A stretch of DNA of 12,340 nucleotides from DATNPH01 sp036703315 (GTDB taxonomy: Bacteria > Cyanobacteriota > Cyanobacteriia > Cyanobacteriales > Coleofasciculaceae): the NCBI GenBank assembly GCA_036703315.1, contig DATNPH010000114.1, forward strand, positions 1 to 12,340, written 5' to 3'. The stretch's first letter is position 1, and every line of letters starts with the position of its first letter. A model generated the notes under the pieces. It had not been told where the DNA came from. It saw nothing but the letters and a program-made list of their open reading frames with translations, and did no database searches. Positions 5,879 through 12,013 of this stretch are shown here, piece after piece. The translations under genes were made by a program, and so were the position numbers.

Positions 5879-5987
5879 GGCATCCGCCAGCTAGCGCAAA
5901 GCTTTGGCTGCTATGGCTGGCTTTGGTGTGGGCTGTGTGCGATCGCTATGCCAAAAAGACCCTGCCTATGCTAAATTAAAACCTTAC

Positions 5988-6059
5988 GGGCGATTAGCAC
6001 AGTGGTAGCGCGCTTCCTTCACACGGAAGAGGTCACTGGTTCGAAACCAGTATCGCCCA
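5988..6059 (+). tRNA. tRNA-Val (anticodon CAC)
   Basis: A complete cloverleaf: acceptor GGGCGAT pairs perfectly with ATCGCCC, the anticodon stem CTTCC/GGAAG encloses the loop TTCACAC (anticodon CAC, reading GUG), and the T arm ACTGG/CCAGT encloses TTCGAAA. The D stem has one A-C mismatch. The discriminator is A at 6059, and CCA is not encoded. A Cas12k remnant starts 13 bases after its 3' end on the opposite strand. tRNA genes are the known homing sites of type V-K CRISPR-associated transposons, and the T-loop supplies a GGTT at 6038-6041 that would suit their GTN-type PAM. Confidence 0.95.
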
Positions 6060-6710
6060 TAAGTGTTGTGTACCTTCCTGCCAAGCAATGCGTCCTGAAC
6101 GGAGGGTAAATAGGCTACTAGAATGCTGGTCAATGCTAGCTCGTTTGATTTCCTGGTCTTCGTAAAAGCGTTGAAACCATTTGAGTTGGCGCTGGTCGCA
6201 GTAGATTTGGAAGGTGTGTTCGCCTAAGCCGTTGAAGCGGACTTCTAGGCGACCTTTGGAGTTTTTGCTCCAGGTTAAGTCTTCGTTGGTTTCATAAGCC
6301 ACAGGGAAGGGAACAGACTTAGAATCAATGAGCAATCTATCTTGCCAAGATTTGGCTTCTGCTGAATCTGTAGGAGCAGTTGTAGATGCGATCGCTACTG
6401 TCTCTAACCACTTATCTCCGGTTAAGTCTCGCCCTTTGGGGATACGGCTGGCTAATTGTTGAGTGAGTCGCTCAATCTTGATTTCGGTTTTGCGGCGGCG
6501 TTTGGCAAATTTCTCTGGGTCTTCCTCTTTGTCGGAGATTTTGCAGCCGTTTTTGAGCAAGTAGCAGAGGGCGCTTTTGGTCGGGATGTCTTCTGTATTG
6601 TCGTAAGCCTCGAAGAGAGTCTTGGAGACACTGCGGTTGGAGTTTGAAGCTTGGGTTTTTTTGTGCTTTTTGCTTTTGGTCTTTGTGGGTTGAGTCGATT
6701 CGTTATTCCC
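6033..6710 (-). pseudogene. cas12k: Cas12k fragment (type V-K CAST effector), both ends missing
   Basis: The minus-strand frame from about 6710 to 6072 matches the middle of Cas12k as I remember it: SVSKTLFEAYDNTEDI, YLLKNGCKISDKEED, KFAKRRRKTEI, PKGRDLTGDKWLET, PFPVAYETNEDLTWSK, then RFNGLGEHTFQIYC, WFQRFYEDQ and QHSSSLFTLRSGRIAWQEG. A Lys/Thr-rich linker (KTKSKKHKKTQ) precedes it, as in the family. Cas12k has about 640 residues; roughly residues 155-335 remain. The N-terminal part and the whole RuvC-like C-terminal half are absent. After WQEG (base 6072) the frame runs 12 codons through flanking DNA into the antisense of the tRNA and stops at 6033. No internal frameshift or stop is visible, so the truncation may be fairly young. 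It cannot act as a full effector. Confidence 0.85.
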
Positions 6711-6850
6711 AGGAGCAACTACGTGAGTTGGTGGGATGTGACAGGGATTTGGCGATAGAGACTATTGATCGCGGGTTGCCTGTTGTGCCGTTCTGGAGCG
6801 ATCGCATCCATCAACGCTTGCGGGAGAACCTCAGAAGCTTTGAGCCGTAG
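6701..6850 (+). pseudogene. Short plus-strand gene relic upstream of hicA
   Basis: After the Cas12k remnant the plus strand carries a frame reading QEQLRELVGCDRDLAIETID, a HIP1 octamer, and DRIHQRLRENL before a TAG at 6848-6850. It has no start codon of its own outside the antisense of cas12k. The family is not identified. Its last 11 codons resemble those at 7312-7344 beyond hicB. Confidence 0.35.
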
Positions 6851-6859
6851 AGGGTCAGC

Positions 6860-7072
6860 ATGAAAGTTAGGGAAGTGATTAAGCTGATAGAAGAGGATGG
6901 TTGGTATCTGGCAAGAACTAGGGGCAGTCATCGTCAGTTCAAGCATCCAACCAAGTCCGGTTTAGTCACGATTGCAGGTAAACCATCAGATGATTTAGCA
7001 CCTGGCACGTTAAACAGTATTTTGAAGCAAGCTCAACTCAAGGCACACAAGGACGCAGGAGAAGAAGAGTAA
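6860..7072 (+). CDS. hicA: HicA-family mRNA interferase toxin, 70 aa
   Basis: A typical HicA/YcfA small dsRNA-binding-fold toxin: MKVREVIKLIEEDGWYL, then RTRGSHRQFKHP with the catalytic-type His at residue 24, a VTIAGKPSDDLAPGT strand-turn, and a C-terminal helix. Length and order match the family (58-85 residues). HicA cleaves mRNA independently of translation until bound by HicB. The start ATG follows AGAGGGTCAGC. Its stop overlaps the hicB start by one base (TAATG), so the pair is one operon with toxin first, the usual hicAB order. The sequence appears intact. Confidence 0.93.
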   Translation: MKVREVIKLIEEDGWYLARTRGSHRQFKHPTKSGLVTIAGKPSDDLAPGTLNSILKQAQLKAHKDAGEEE

Positions 7073-7281
7073 TGCGCTATGCGATTGTGATTGAAAAGCT
7101 GGAGAGTAATTATTCAGCTTATGTTCCAGATTTACCTGGATGTGTGGCAACAGGTGCAAGTCTTGAAGAGATGGAACAGCAGATAAAAGAAGCGATCGCT
7201 TTTCATTTGGACGGTCTGCGAGATGAGGGTTTACCTATTCCCGAACCCACTACTCTGTGTGAATATGTTGAAGCTTGTTGA
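7072..7281 (+). CDS. hicB: HicB-family antitoxin, 69 aa, no DNA-binding tail
   Basis: MRYAIVIEKLESNYSAYVPDLPGCVATG followed by LEEMEQQIKEAIAFHLDGLRDEG and PIPEPT is the canonical partial RNase-H-like fold of HicB. It occludes the active site of HicA. The usual C-terminal ribbon-helix-helix or HTH domain is missing, as in the many short HicB proteins; whether and how the operon is autoregulated is therefore unclear. A GGAG in the end of hicA serves as its ribosome-binding site. A HIP1 octamer lies inside the gene. After the TGA at 7279-7281 the same frame stays open for a further 44 codons. Confidence 0.92.
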   Translation: MRYAIVIEKLESNYSAYVPDLPGCVATGASLEEMEQQIKEAIAFHLDGLRDEGLPIPEPTTLCEYVEAC

Positions 7282-7416
7282 GAGAGCGATCGCGTTCCAC
7301 GCACACTTGGTGATCGCATCTACAAGCGCCTGCAACAGAATTTAATAAGCTGTGGGCAACAGAGGAGTCCTGATTTCCGTGAAGACATTGCGGACATTAC
7401 GGAGTCGATAGAGTAA
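7282..7416 (+). pseudogene. Open frame continuing after the hicB stop; probable gene relic
   Basis: Directly after the hicB TGA the same frame reads SDRVPRTLGDRIYKRLQQNL and then an acidic FREDIADITESIE before TAA at 7414. It has no start codon. DRIYKRLQQNL resembles DRIHQRLRENL just upstream of hicA. It may be a decayed gene tail into which hicAB was placed, or non-coding DNA. A plausible open frame also exists on the antisense strand, so coding is not certain. Confidence 0.3.
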
Positions 7417-7454
7417 AACCGAGATAGTGTTCTTTAAAGTTTTGGAGTCTAGGG

Positions 7455-7946
7455 ATGTCGAGCGATCGCTTGCGCCAAGTTGAACGAAATTTGACTCGTT
7501 TGCGCCAGCAATTGGCAGGAAAAGAAGATACATTGACGACCATTGCCCCGGAAGAACAAGTTCGGATTCAGCAGCAGATTGATGATTTGAAAGCAAAGAT
7601 GCAGCCGTTTGAAAGAGAGTATTGGCAGATTTTGGCGGATGAGTCAGCGACAGTTGATATCTCAGAGCTAGCGCCAGAAGTCGTCGTTGCTGAAATTGTA
7701 GAACAGGCGAGACAACTGCAAACCAGTCAGGAATATTCTGATGAGGTGCTGGAATGGTTGCAGAAAATTCATGCCGAAGTGAGTGAACCGGGAACACCTG
7801 CGGCGGCTAAATTAAAGGGAGCGCTGTCGCTAATGCCGCCGTTTGTTAATGTGTCCTACGAGGCAGAGTTGGATACAGAGAACTTTTTGCGGACGCATTT
7901 TCCGACGTTTACAAAGTGGGCTAAGGTACTGGCAAAAAAGTCGTAG
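7455..7946 (+). CDS. Coiled-coil protein upstream of, and possibly fused by frameshift to, a NACHT NTPase; 163 aa
   Basis: The ATG at 7455 has GGAG seven bases upstream. Residues 1-60 form a coiled coil (VERNLTRLRQQLAGKED, EEQVRIQQQIDDLKAKM). An acidic helical part follows (about 60-110), then a compact C-terminal section with AAKLKGALSLMPPFVNVSYE and ending HFPTFTKWAKVLAKKS. I recall this ending style from effector-associated segments found next to STAND NTPases in cyanobacteria. Its job is probably to couple or signal for the NACHT protein. The last codons contain A AAA AAG in the slippery phase, and the NACHT frame opens just upstream of it, so a -1 slip would join the two. No transmembrane helix. 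Confidence 0.8.
   Translation: MSSDRLRQVERNLTRLRQQLAGKEDTLTTIAPEEQVRIQQQIDDLKAKMQPFEREYWQILADESATVDISELAPEVVVAEIVEQARQLQTSQEYSDEVLEWLQKIHAEVSEPGTPAAAKLKGALSLMPPFVNVSYEAELDTENFLRTHFPTFTKWAKVLAKKS
7934..7940 (+). other. Candidate -1 ribosomal frameshift site, A AAA AAG
   Basis: The zero frame reads gcA AAA AAG tcg TAG, so the heptamer is in the exact phase needed for a -1 slip two codons before the stop. The -1 frame has been open since the TAA at 7922-7924 and continues without a stop into the NACHT gene. AAGG at 7923-7926 could act as an internal Shine-Dalgarno-like stimulator. The alternative is an inactivating indel in the A run. Confidence 0.5.
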
Positions 7947-8050
7947 CCCGCGATCGCACACCGCATCAAGGGGCAACGCCAAACTTAAGTACCCCACGAG
8001 CTAAACGGGAGGCATCCCAGGAGAAACTGCTGCAAGCCGTCACAACGGAA

Positions 8051-10186
8051 GTGCGGGAACGGTTGGCGCAGTCGTTGCATAATGCCGTATGGCTGACTCT
8101 GGGAATGGAACGGCAGGACTATCGCGTGCAGCGTCCTTGGTCGGCAAGGGTGGCGCAACAGTCCCAGTCACCGCAACCCTTAGCTGCTGGAACTCGAATT
8201 GTAGAGGTATTCGCTCACCCAGAATTTGACCGTCAATTACTGATTTCTGGTGAACCAGGGGCGGGTAAGACAACGATGATGCTGGAATTGGCAGAGGATT
8301 TGCTCAAACGAGCGAGAGCAGATAATGCACAGCCAATCCCAGTTTTACTCAACCTATCTTCTTGGAATTGGAAAAATCCCCAGCAGTCAATTTTTGATTG
8401 GTTAGTGGGCGAGTTGAGCAAGTATGGAATTCCTCAAGATTTAGCGCAGCGATGGCTCAAGGAAAAGCAACTGCTACCATTGCTGGATGGACTAGATGAA
8501 GTTGCACCCCAGCATCAAAAAGCCTGTGCAGTGGCGCTTAATAAATGGTTGACAGGCAACATTGAGCAGCAACCTTGCGGTGTCTTGATTTGCTGTCGGC
8601 GGGAAGAGTTTGAGCAAGTGGTGCGACAGCCGTTGAGCTTGTATGGGGCAATCTATTTACAGGCTTTAACTATCGAGCAAATTGAAGACTATTTTACTCA
8701 GTTTAGGTTGCAGGATGTCTGGAGAACAGTGCAGCAGGATGAAGCGTTGCAGAAGTTGCTGACAAGACCACTGTTTTTGTCGATGTTTGGTTTGGTGCAG
8801 ACACAGGGAAATTTTTCGTTCGACGATTGGCGAGCGCGCACCACCTCCGAGCACAAAATTGAATATTTGCTCGATACCTATTGGGAAGCCGCGATCAAAC
8901 GAGAGCTAATTCTCAACCCTGTTGAACAACAACAAGGCATCCGCAGTAAAACCTACGGCACAAAACCACTGCCACAGCGCAAGGCGGTTCAACGGGCATT
9001 GGTGTTTATGGCGAAGGCATTGGAACAAGGGTCACAGACAGAGGTTTTGATTGAGGGAATGCAACCTCACTATCTAAAAGATAAACTTCGTCAATGGCAA
9101 TATTGGTTATTCCTTTTTCTTGGGAACTTATTAGCTTCCGGAACTATTGCTACGGTTGTTCTGTTTCAATGGTCAAAGCTACCTTATCCTTCAGTTTCAT
9201 GGTCATCTTTTCTCACAAGCATCGTATTACTCGGTTCACCAGGTGGATTCATTTTATCCACTGAATCTAAAGCTGATGGTGCACGACTAATAATGTATCC
9301 CTTTGTTCAAGCCTATTGCTTTTTACTCAGGAAGAAACTGCCAACAGAGTTTAGAAAATACATACCCATTCTTCATGAGATTAATCTTTCTTTAAGATTT
9401 CGATTAAAAGTACCCTCATTTAAAGATTTAAAAGATGAAGTTTTTAACCCTTCATTAGAAATAGCCTGTTGGATGTCTAATTTTATCTGGATGCCGCTAG
9501 TGCCGCTTATCATGGGGATACATATACTGTCAGGCAAATTAGCATACGCGCTCGGATTGAAGAGGTTAGGCAGAAATTTACAGAAATCTTTTTATTTAAC
9601 AATTCAAAGAACTAGGACATTGGCAAATCAGGTAGGCGAATCAAGATATCCCCATCATATTTTCTTAGGTATAATAACGTTTCAGTATGTACAAATGATT
9701 AAACGAAGAGGAGGTTGGTTACTAAATTTAGCTTTTAAAATACTGATATTTTTTCCGAAGATAATACTTTTCATGGGTTTTATAACCTTAAATCTGGCAT
9801 TTAATCTGGTATCTATATTGGTGACAGAAGAAATAGAAATAGAAAAATCCCTAACTCCAAATTATGGATTAAAAGAAGCTTTAAGGACTGCTTTTTTGAT
9901 TTCAATACTTTTCTGTATTTCTTCTTTCATGGCTTTCCAGATGCCAACCACATACTATCGAGGTATTTCTTGCGTTCTTGGTTTTCTGGCTTGTTATTGT
10001 TATTTACCTTTGATAAAACACCTATCTCTTCGTCTCGTCCTTTGGCAAAGTAGCACCATTCCCTGGAACTATGCCCGTTTTCTTAATTACTGCACCGAGC
10101 GCCTCCTATTACAGCGCATCGGTGGGCGCTATCGCTTCATGCACAAGCTCCTGCAAGACCACTTTGCCAAGATGGATTTGGGATGA
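8051..10186 (+). CDS. NACHT-domain STAND NTPase with multi-pass membrane C-terminal half, 711 aa
   Basis: Counting from GTG 8051: Walker A GEPGAGKT at 67-74, Walker B LLPLLDGLDEV at 141-151 with the DGLDE typical of NACHT, and an arginine finger/sensor-like ICCRREEF at 180-187. A helical winged-helix-like part follows to about 340. Hydrophobic segments at about 352-372, 386-404, 472-494, 560-590, 611-630 and 637-655 place the second half in the membrane, and the end (GGRYRFMHKLLQDHF) is the common close of these cyanobacterial proteins. NACHT NTPases oligomerise on a trigger, and several are anti-phage; a membrane effector would fit that. The GTG has no good Shine-Dalgarno and would cut an EKLLQAVTTEVRERLAQSLHN helix I believe is conserved. 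The real start is probably upstream, perhaps by -1 shift from the preceding gene. The membrane half is clearly more AT-rich than the NTPase half. Confidence 0.85.
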   Translation: MRERLAQSLHNAVWLTLGMERQDYRVQRPWSARVAQQSQSPQPLAAGTRIVEVFAHPEFDRQLLISGEPGAGKTTMMLELAEDLLKRARADNAQPIPVLLNLSSWNWKNPQQSIFDWLVGELSKYGIPQDLAQRWLKEKQLLPLLDGLDEVAPQHQKACAVALNKWLTGNIEQQPCGVLICCRREEFEQVVRQPLSLYGAIYLQALTIEQIEDYFTQFRLQDVWRTVQQDEALQKLLTRPLFLSMFGLVQTQGNFSFDDWRARTTSEHKIEYLLDTYWEAAIKRELILNPVEQQQGIRSKTYGTKPLPQRKAVQRALVFMAKALEQGSQTEVLIEGMQPHYLKDKLRQWQYWLFLFLGNLLASGTIATVVLFQWSKLPYPSVSWSSFLTSIVLLGSPGGFILSTESKADGARLIMYPFVQAYCFLLRKKLPTEFRKYIPILHEINLSLRFRLKVPSFKDLKDEVFNPSLEIACWMSNFIWMPLVPLIMGIHILSGKLAYALGLKRLGRNLQKSFYLTIQRTRTLANQVGESRYPHHIFLGIITFQYVQMIKRRGGWLLNLAFKILIFFPKIILFMGFITLNLAFNLVSILVTEEIEIEKSLTPNYGLKEALRTAFLISILFCISSFMAFQMPTTYYRGISCVLGFLACYCYLPLIKHLSLRLVLWQSSTIPWNYARFLNYCTERLLLQRIGGRYRFMHKLLQDHFAKMDLG

Positions 10187-10229
10187 AAGGATGCGCGTGT
10201 GTAAGGAGGCGATGGAGAATCTAAAAGTT

Positions 10230-10265
10230 GTGATCGCATTTGAGAAAGGGAAGGAATGCGATCAC
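10230..10265. other. Perfect 11-bp inverted repeat after the NACHT gene
   Basis: GTGATCGCATT (10230-10240) pairs completely with AATGCGATCAC (10255-10265) around a 14-base purine-rich loop. No T tract follows on either strand. It starts 43 bases after the NACHT stop and ends exactly where dispersed tail copy 1 has its stop codon. It could protect the 3' end of the NACHT mRNA. Confidence 0.6.
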
Positions 10266-10337
10266 TCATTCATTCCCTGTCAACTTCTCCAGCAACACTT
10301 GCCACGCCTCAATTTGCTGCTGTAATTGTTGGATGCG
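10258..10337 (-). repeat. 80-bp dispersed repeat, copy 1 of 3
   Basis: On the minus strand it encodes RIQQLQQQIEAWQVLLEKLTGNE and a TGA at 10266-10268, followed by a GCGATCGC-like end (here GATCGCAT). Copies 2 (11143-11222) and 3 (11934-12013) keep the frame, the stop and the flanking octamer position. Confidence 0.8.
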
Positions 10338-10439
10338 ACGCACCTTGGGAGGATGAGGAAAAACGATCGCTCTTTCATTGCCTGCCAACTTTAGAACAGC
10401 AACTTCAGTCAATGCAAGTTTATGGTGGTGGATGACGAC
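10266..10439 (-). pseudogene. Gene tail ending in repeat copy 1
   Basis: The minus-strand frame is open for 58 codons from a TAG at 10440-10442 to the TGA at 10266. It reads LALTEVAVLKLAGNERAIVF, then PHPPKVRRIQQLQQQIEAW and so on. There is no ATG or good ribosome-binding site, and the upstream end overlaps the 3' end of the HNH gene in another frame. It looks like the surviving end of a larger protein with a C-terminal coiled coil. Family not recognised. Apart from this and the hairpin at 10230-10265, the 10187-10419 gap holds nothing I can name. Confidence 0.4.
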
Positions 10440-10833
10440 CTAGCAATTCCTCTTCTGCCCTAATCGCCAACATTGTTGCTCGATTCAAATCAAGTGCTTG
10501 CACCGTTGCTCTACCTGTAGCTGTCAACCCGACAACTTGCACACCGTTCCAATCAAAGTGTTCTTTCCATGCCTGTTGGCGAGGATTAAAAATGGAGACA
10601 ACTTCACCCGTTTCCGAGTCCTCAAGATTTTGCCGTGTACCCTTGCGAAGTGAGCAGGAGACACAAGCAAGAGCCAAGTTTTCAGCAATAGTCTCGCCAT
10701 CGGCGACGACAGGAACAATGTGGTCAATATGGAAAGTAGCTACTTGACCAATTTGCGATATCCCGCAATATTCACAACGGTTATCTGCTCTTTGAATTAC
10801 TAACCGACGGAGGGAAGCTGGAATCGTTGCCAT
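10420..10833 (-). CDS. HNH endonuclease family protein, 137 aa
   Basis: Residues 20-65 are a classic HNH module: CEYC (Cys20, Cys23) and CVSC (57, 60) bind structural zinc, HIDHIVP at 35-41 supplies the catalytic His pair, and ENLALAC at 51-57 supplies the Asn, followed by SLRKGT. HNH proteins cut DNA using one metal ion. The C-terminal half (VVSIFNPRQQAWKEHFDWN, then VVGLTATGRATVQAL) is the segment usual in small cyanobacterial HNH proteins. The ATG directly follows the TAG of the preceding small gene, with no bases between them, so the two are translationally coupled. All catalytic residues are present. Whether it is a free-standing defence nuclease or an orphan mobile-element nuclease cannot be told from here. 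Confidence 0.88.
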   Translation of the reverse strand: MATIPASLRRLVIQRADNRCEYCGISQIGQVATFHIDHIVPVVADGETIAENLALACVSCSLRKGTRQNLEDSETGEVVSIFNPRQQAWKEHFDWNGVQVVGLTATGRATVQALDLNRATMLAIRAEEELLGRHPPP

Positions 10834-11043
10834 CTATGCTTGCTTCATCACCCGTGTCGATCGCAAACGCAGTAGGGATAAAAATTCCACCAGTTCAACA
10901 AGTCCTTCTGCTTCCTGTCGTTCTGCCTGAGACAGTGTATAGCCCTCGTCCTGACGATCCAACAAAAATTGTAAGCGTGCGTGAACCGCTTGGGGAAGCT
11001 GGAATCGGGTTAGTTCGATAGGAATCTCTACGATTTCGGGCAT
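10834..11043 (-). CDS. Small conserved-type protein paired with the HNH nuclease, 69 aa
   Basis: MPEIVEIPIELTRFQLPQAV is followed by a long amphipathic helix pair (HARLQFLLDRQDEG, LSQAERQEAEGLVELVEFLSLLRLRS). The size, the leading beta-strand-like segment and the helical remainder look like an antitoxin-type or accessory protein, and I recall such genes preceding HNH nucleases in cyanobacteria. The start ATG 11043 has only a weak Shine-Dalgarno. The gene ends TAG immediately before the HNH start, so it forms a tight operon and is probably a partner of the nuclease. The role is inference; there is no catalytic motif. Confidence 0.75.
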   Translation of the reverse strand: MPEIVEIPIELTRFQLPQAVHARLQFLLDRQDEGYTLSQAERQEAEGLVELVEFLSLLRLRSTRVMKQA

Positions 11044-11142
11044 AGAGCAGTTAGTTTAATTAGCAACGCGAGCTGTAGCCTCATTGTAGGCGAAAGTATC
11101 GGACGGAAGGCAGGGGGCGCAAGCGTTGCATACCGAAGAAAG

Positions 11143-11222
11143 CTTATCGCTCATTCATTCCCTCCCAATTTTTCCAGCAATGCTTGCCACACCTCAATCT
11201 GCTGCTGTAATTGTTGGATGCG
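11143..11222 (-). repeat. 80-bp dispersed repeat, copy 2 of 3
   Basis: It encodes RIQQLQQQIEVWQALLEKL and then GGNE before TGA at 11151-11153 on the minus strand, nearly identical to copy 1 at DNA level. TTATCGC stands in the position of the HIP1-like end. Confidence 0.8.
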
Positions 11223-11294
11223 ATTCCCTACGGGATAGCTACGCTTCACGCGCAAGGGCAGGATAACCTCATCCAACCAGCTACAAAGAGTAAG
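11151..11294 (-). pseudogene. Gene tail ending in repeat copy 2
   Basis: Open for 47 codons after a TAG at 11295-11297, reading LCSWLDEVILPLRVKRSYPV before the RIQQLQQQ end. No start codon is convincing. The DEVILPLRVKR part parallels the NERAIVFPHPPKVRR part of copy 1, so the homology extends some 15-20 residues beyond the 80-bp core. Family unknown. Confidence 0.4.
11224..11248. repeat. Short palindromic repeat of a type common in filamentous cyanobacteria
   Basis: TCCCTACGGGATAGCTACGC contains the TCCC-TAC-GGGA palindrome. I remember closely similar units scattered through Nostocales genomes; that is recall, not a search. It sits inside the tail frame of copy 2, which stays open through it, and copy 1 lacks it. 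Confidence 0.4.
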
Positions 11295-11299
11295 CTAAA

Positions 11300-11316
11300 A
11301 GTTAAACAAGTTTACT
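11300..11316 (+). promoter_or_regulatory. Possible ParD operator
   Basis: AGTTAAACAAGTTTACT is an imperfect palindrome (AGTTAAAC against AGTAAAC) located 28 bases before the parD-like start. ParD-type ribbon-helix-helix antitoxins bind such sites to autorepress. This is placement-based inference only. Confidence 0.25.
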
Positions 11317-11344
11317 AAAGACAACCGGAATCGGTAGAAGAGTT

Positions 11345-11596
11345 ATGACCACGCTCAATATTTCGCTTCCTGAGACACTTCAATCGTTTGTCGAGCAACA
11401 AGTCGCTAAGGGAGGTTACAGCAATGCAGATGAATACATCCTGCACTTGATTCTCCAAGAACAAGCTAAAGCTGAACGAGTTGAGGCATTATTACTGGAA
11501 GGTTTGGATAGTGGCGAACCGATAGAAGTGACAGATGATTGGTGGGAGCAAAAACGCACTCAGTTAATGCAAGGACTTCAGCAGACACAGGAATGA
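11345..11596 (+). CDS. parD: ParD-type ribbon-helix-helix antitoxin, 83 aa
   Basis: TTLNISLPETLQSFVEQQV at the N-terminus is the DNA-binding beta strand and first helix of a ribbon-helix-helix protein. GGYSNADEYILHLILQEQ is the conserved second helix of ParD/CC2985-type antitoxins. The C-terminal third (LLEGLDSGEPIEVTDDWWEQ) is the flexible segment that wraps the toxin. It should neutralise ParE and autoregulate the operon. AGAAGAG lies at binding distance before ATG 11345. It overlaps the toxin start by four bases (ATGA). Confidence 0.92.
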   Translation: MTTLNISLPETLQSFVEQQVAKGGYSNADEYILHLILQEQAKAERVEALLLEGLDSGEPIEVTDDWWEQKRTQLMQGLQQTQE

Positions 11597-11919
11597 CCAA
11601 ACGCATTGTCATCACACCAAGGGCAAGTCAGGATATAGACGAACACTTTACTTACATTGCCCAGAACAACTCGGATGCAGCTTTGCGATTTTTTGATGCA
11701 GTGCGTCAGACATGTGCTAAAGTAGCCCAAATGTCAGGGATGGGTCGCCCTTATCCAGTAACTAATCCCCGTTTAGAAGGTTTGCGGAAGTGGTCAGTTA
11801 AGGGATTTGATAAGCATCTGATTTTTTATTTATCTTTTGATGACTCCATTGAAATCGTGCGAATTCTCCACGCCGCACGGGATATTGAAGCAATTTTAGA
11901 ACAACAGGAAGGCGAATAA
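11593..11919 (+). CDS. parE: ParE/RelE-superfamily toxin, 108 aa
   Basis: I chose ATG 11593 because it overlaps the antitoxin stop as ATGA; an earlier in-frame ATG would lie deep inside parD. RIVITPRASQDIDEHFTYIAQ at the start, then RFFDAVRQTCAKVAQMSGMGRPYP, LRKWSVKGFDKHLIFYL and VRILHAARDIEAIL at the end match the ParE fold, including the GRPYP turn and the C-terminal HAARDI strand typical of this subgroup. ParE toxins poison DNA gyrase; some relatives act as ribosome-dependent RNases, so the target is inferred from family. The gene looks complete and is held in check by the upstream antitoxin. Confidence 0.92.
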   Translation: MTKRIVITPRASQDIDEHFTYIAQNNSDAALRFFDAVRQTCAKVAQMSGMGRPYPVTNPRLEGLRKWSVKGFDKHLIFYLSFDDSIEIVRILHAARDIEAILEQQEGE

Positions 11920-11933
11920 AGAACGACAGTGGT

Positions 11934-12013
11934 GCGATCGCTCATTCACTCCCTCCCAACTTTGACCGCATCGCTTTCCACGCCTCAATCTGCTGCTGTA
12001 ACTGCTGGATGCG
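11934..12013 (-). repeat. 80-bp dispersed repeat, copy 3 of 3
   Basis: It encodes RIQQLQQQIEAWKAMRSKL and then GGSE before TGA at 11942-11944 on the minus strand, bounded by a perfect HIP1 octamer on each side (11934-11941 and 12011-12018). It is more diverged in its second half than copies 1 and 2. Confidence 0.8.

Larger units (their letters stand above)
11044..11344. other. Intergenic region between divergent HNH and parDE operons
   Basis: It holds repeat copy 2 with its gene tail, a cyanobacterial-type short palindromic repeat inside that tail, and a possible operator just before parD. On the minus strand a TACAAT about 50 bases upstream of the HNH operon start could be a -10 box, without a clear -35. 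Confidence 0.4.

Noticed and set aside
6452..6718. Minus-strand Ser/Thr/Lys-rich frame over the start of the Cas12k remnant
   Set aside because: The overlapping frame matches Cas12k residue by residue; this one is its low-complexity shadow.
6060..6860. CRISPR array, tracrRNA or transposon end near the Cas12k remnant
   Set aside because: I looked for direct repeats with spacers and for long inverted ends and saw none. A TGTAC at 6069-6073 is too short to call a transposon end.
7342..7797. Minus-strand 151-codon open frame
   Set aside because: It lies antisense to the coiled-coil gene, which has a proper start, ribosome-binding site and coding character.
10071..10325. Plus-strand 84-codon frame across the NACHT 3' end
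   Set aside because: It overlaps the conserved C-terminus of the NACHT protein and then the hairpin and repeat copy 1; no independent start signal.
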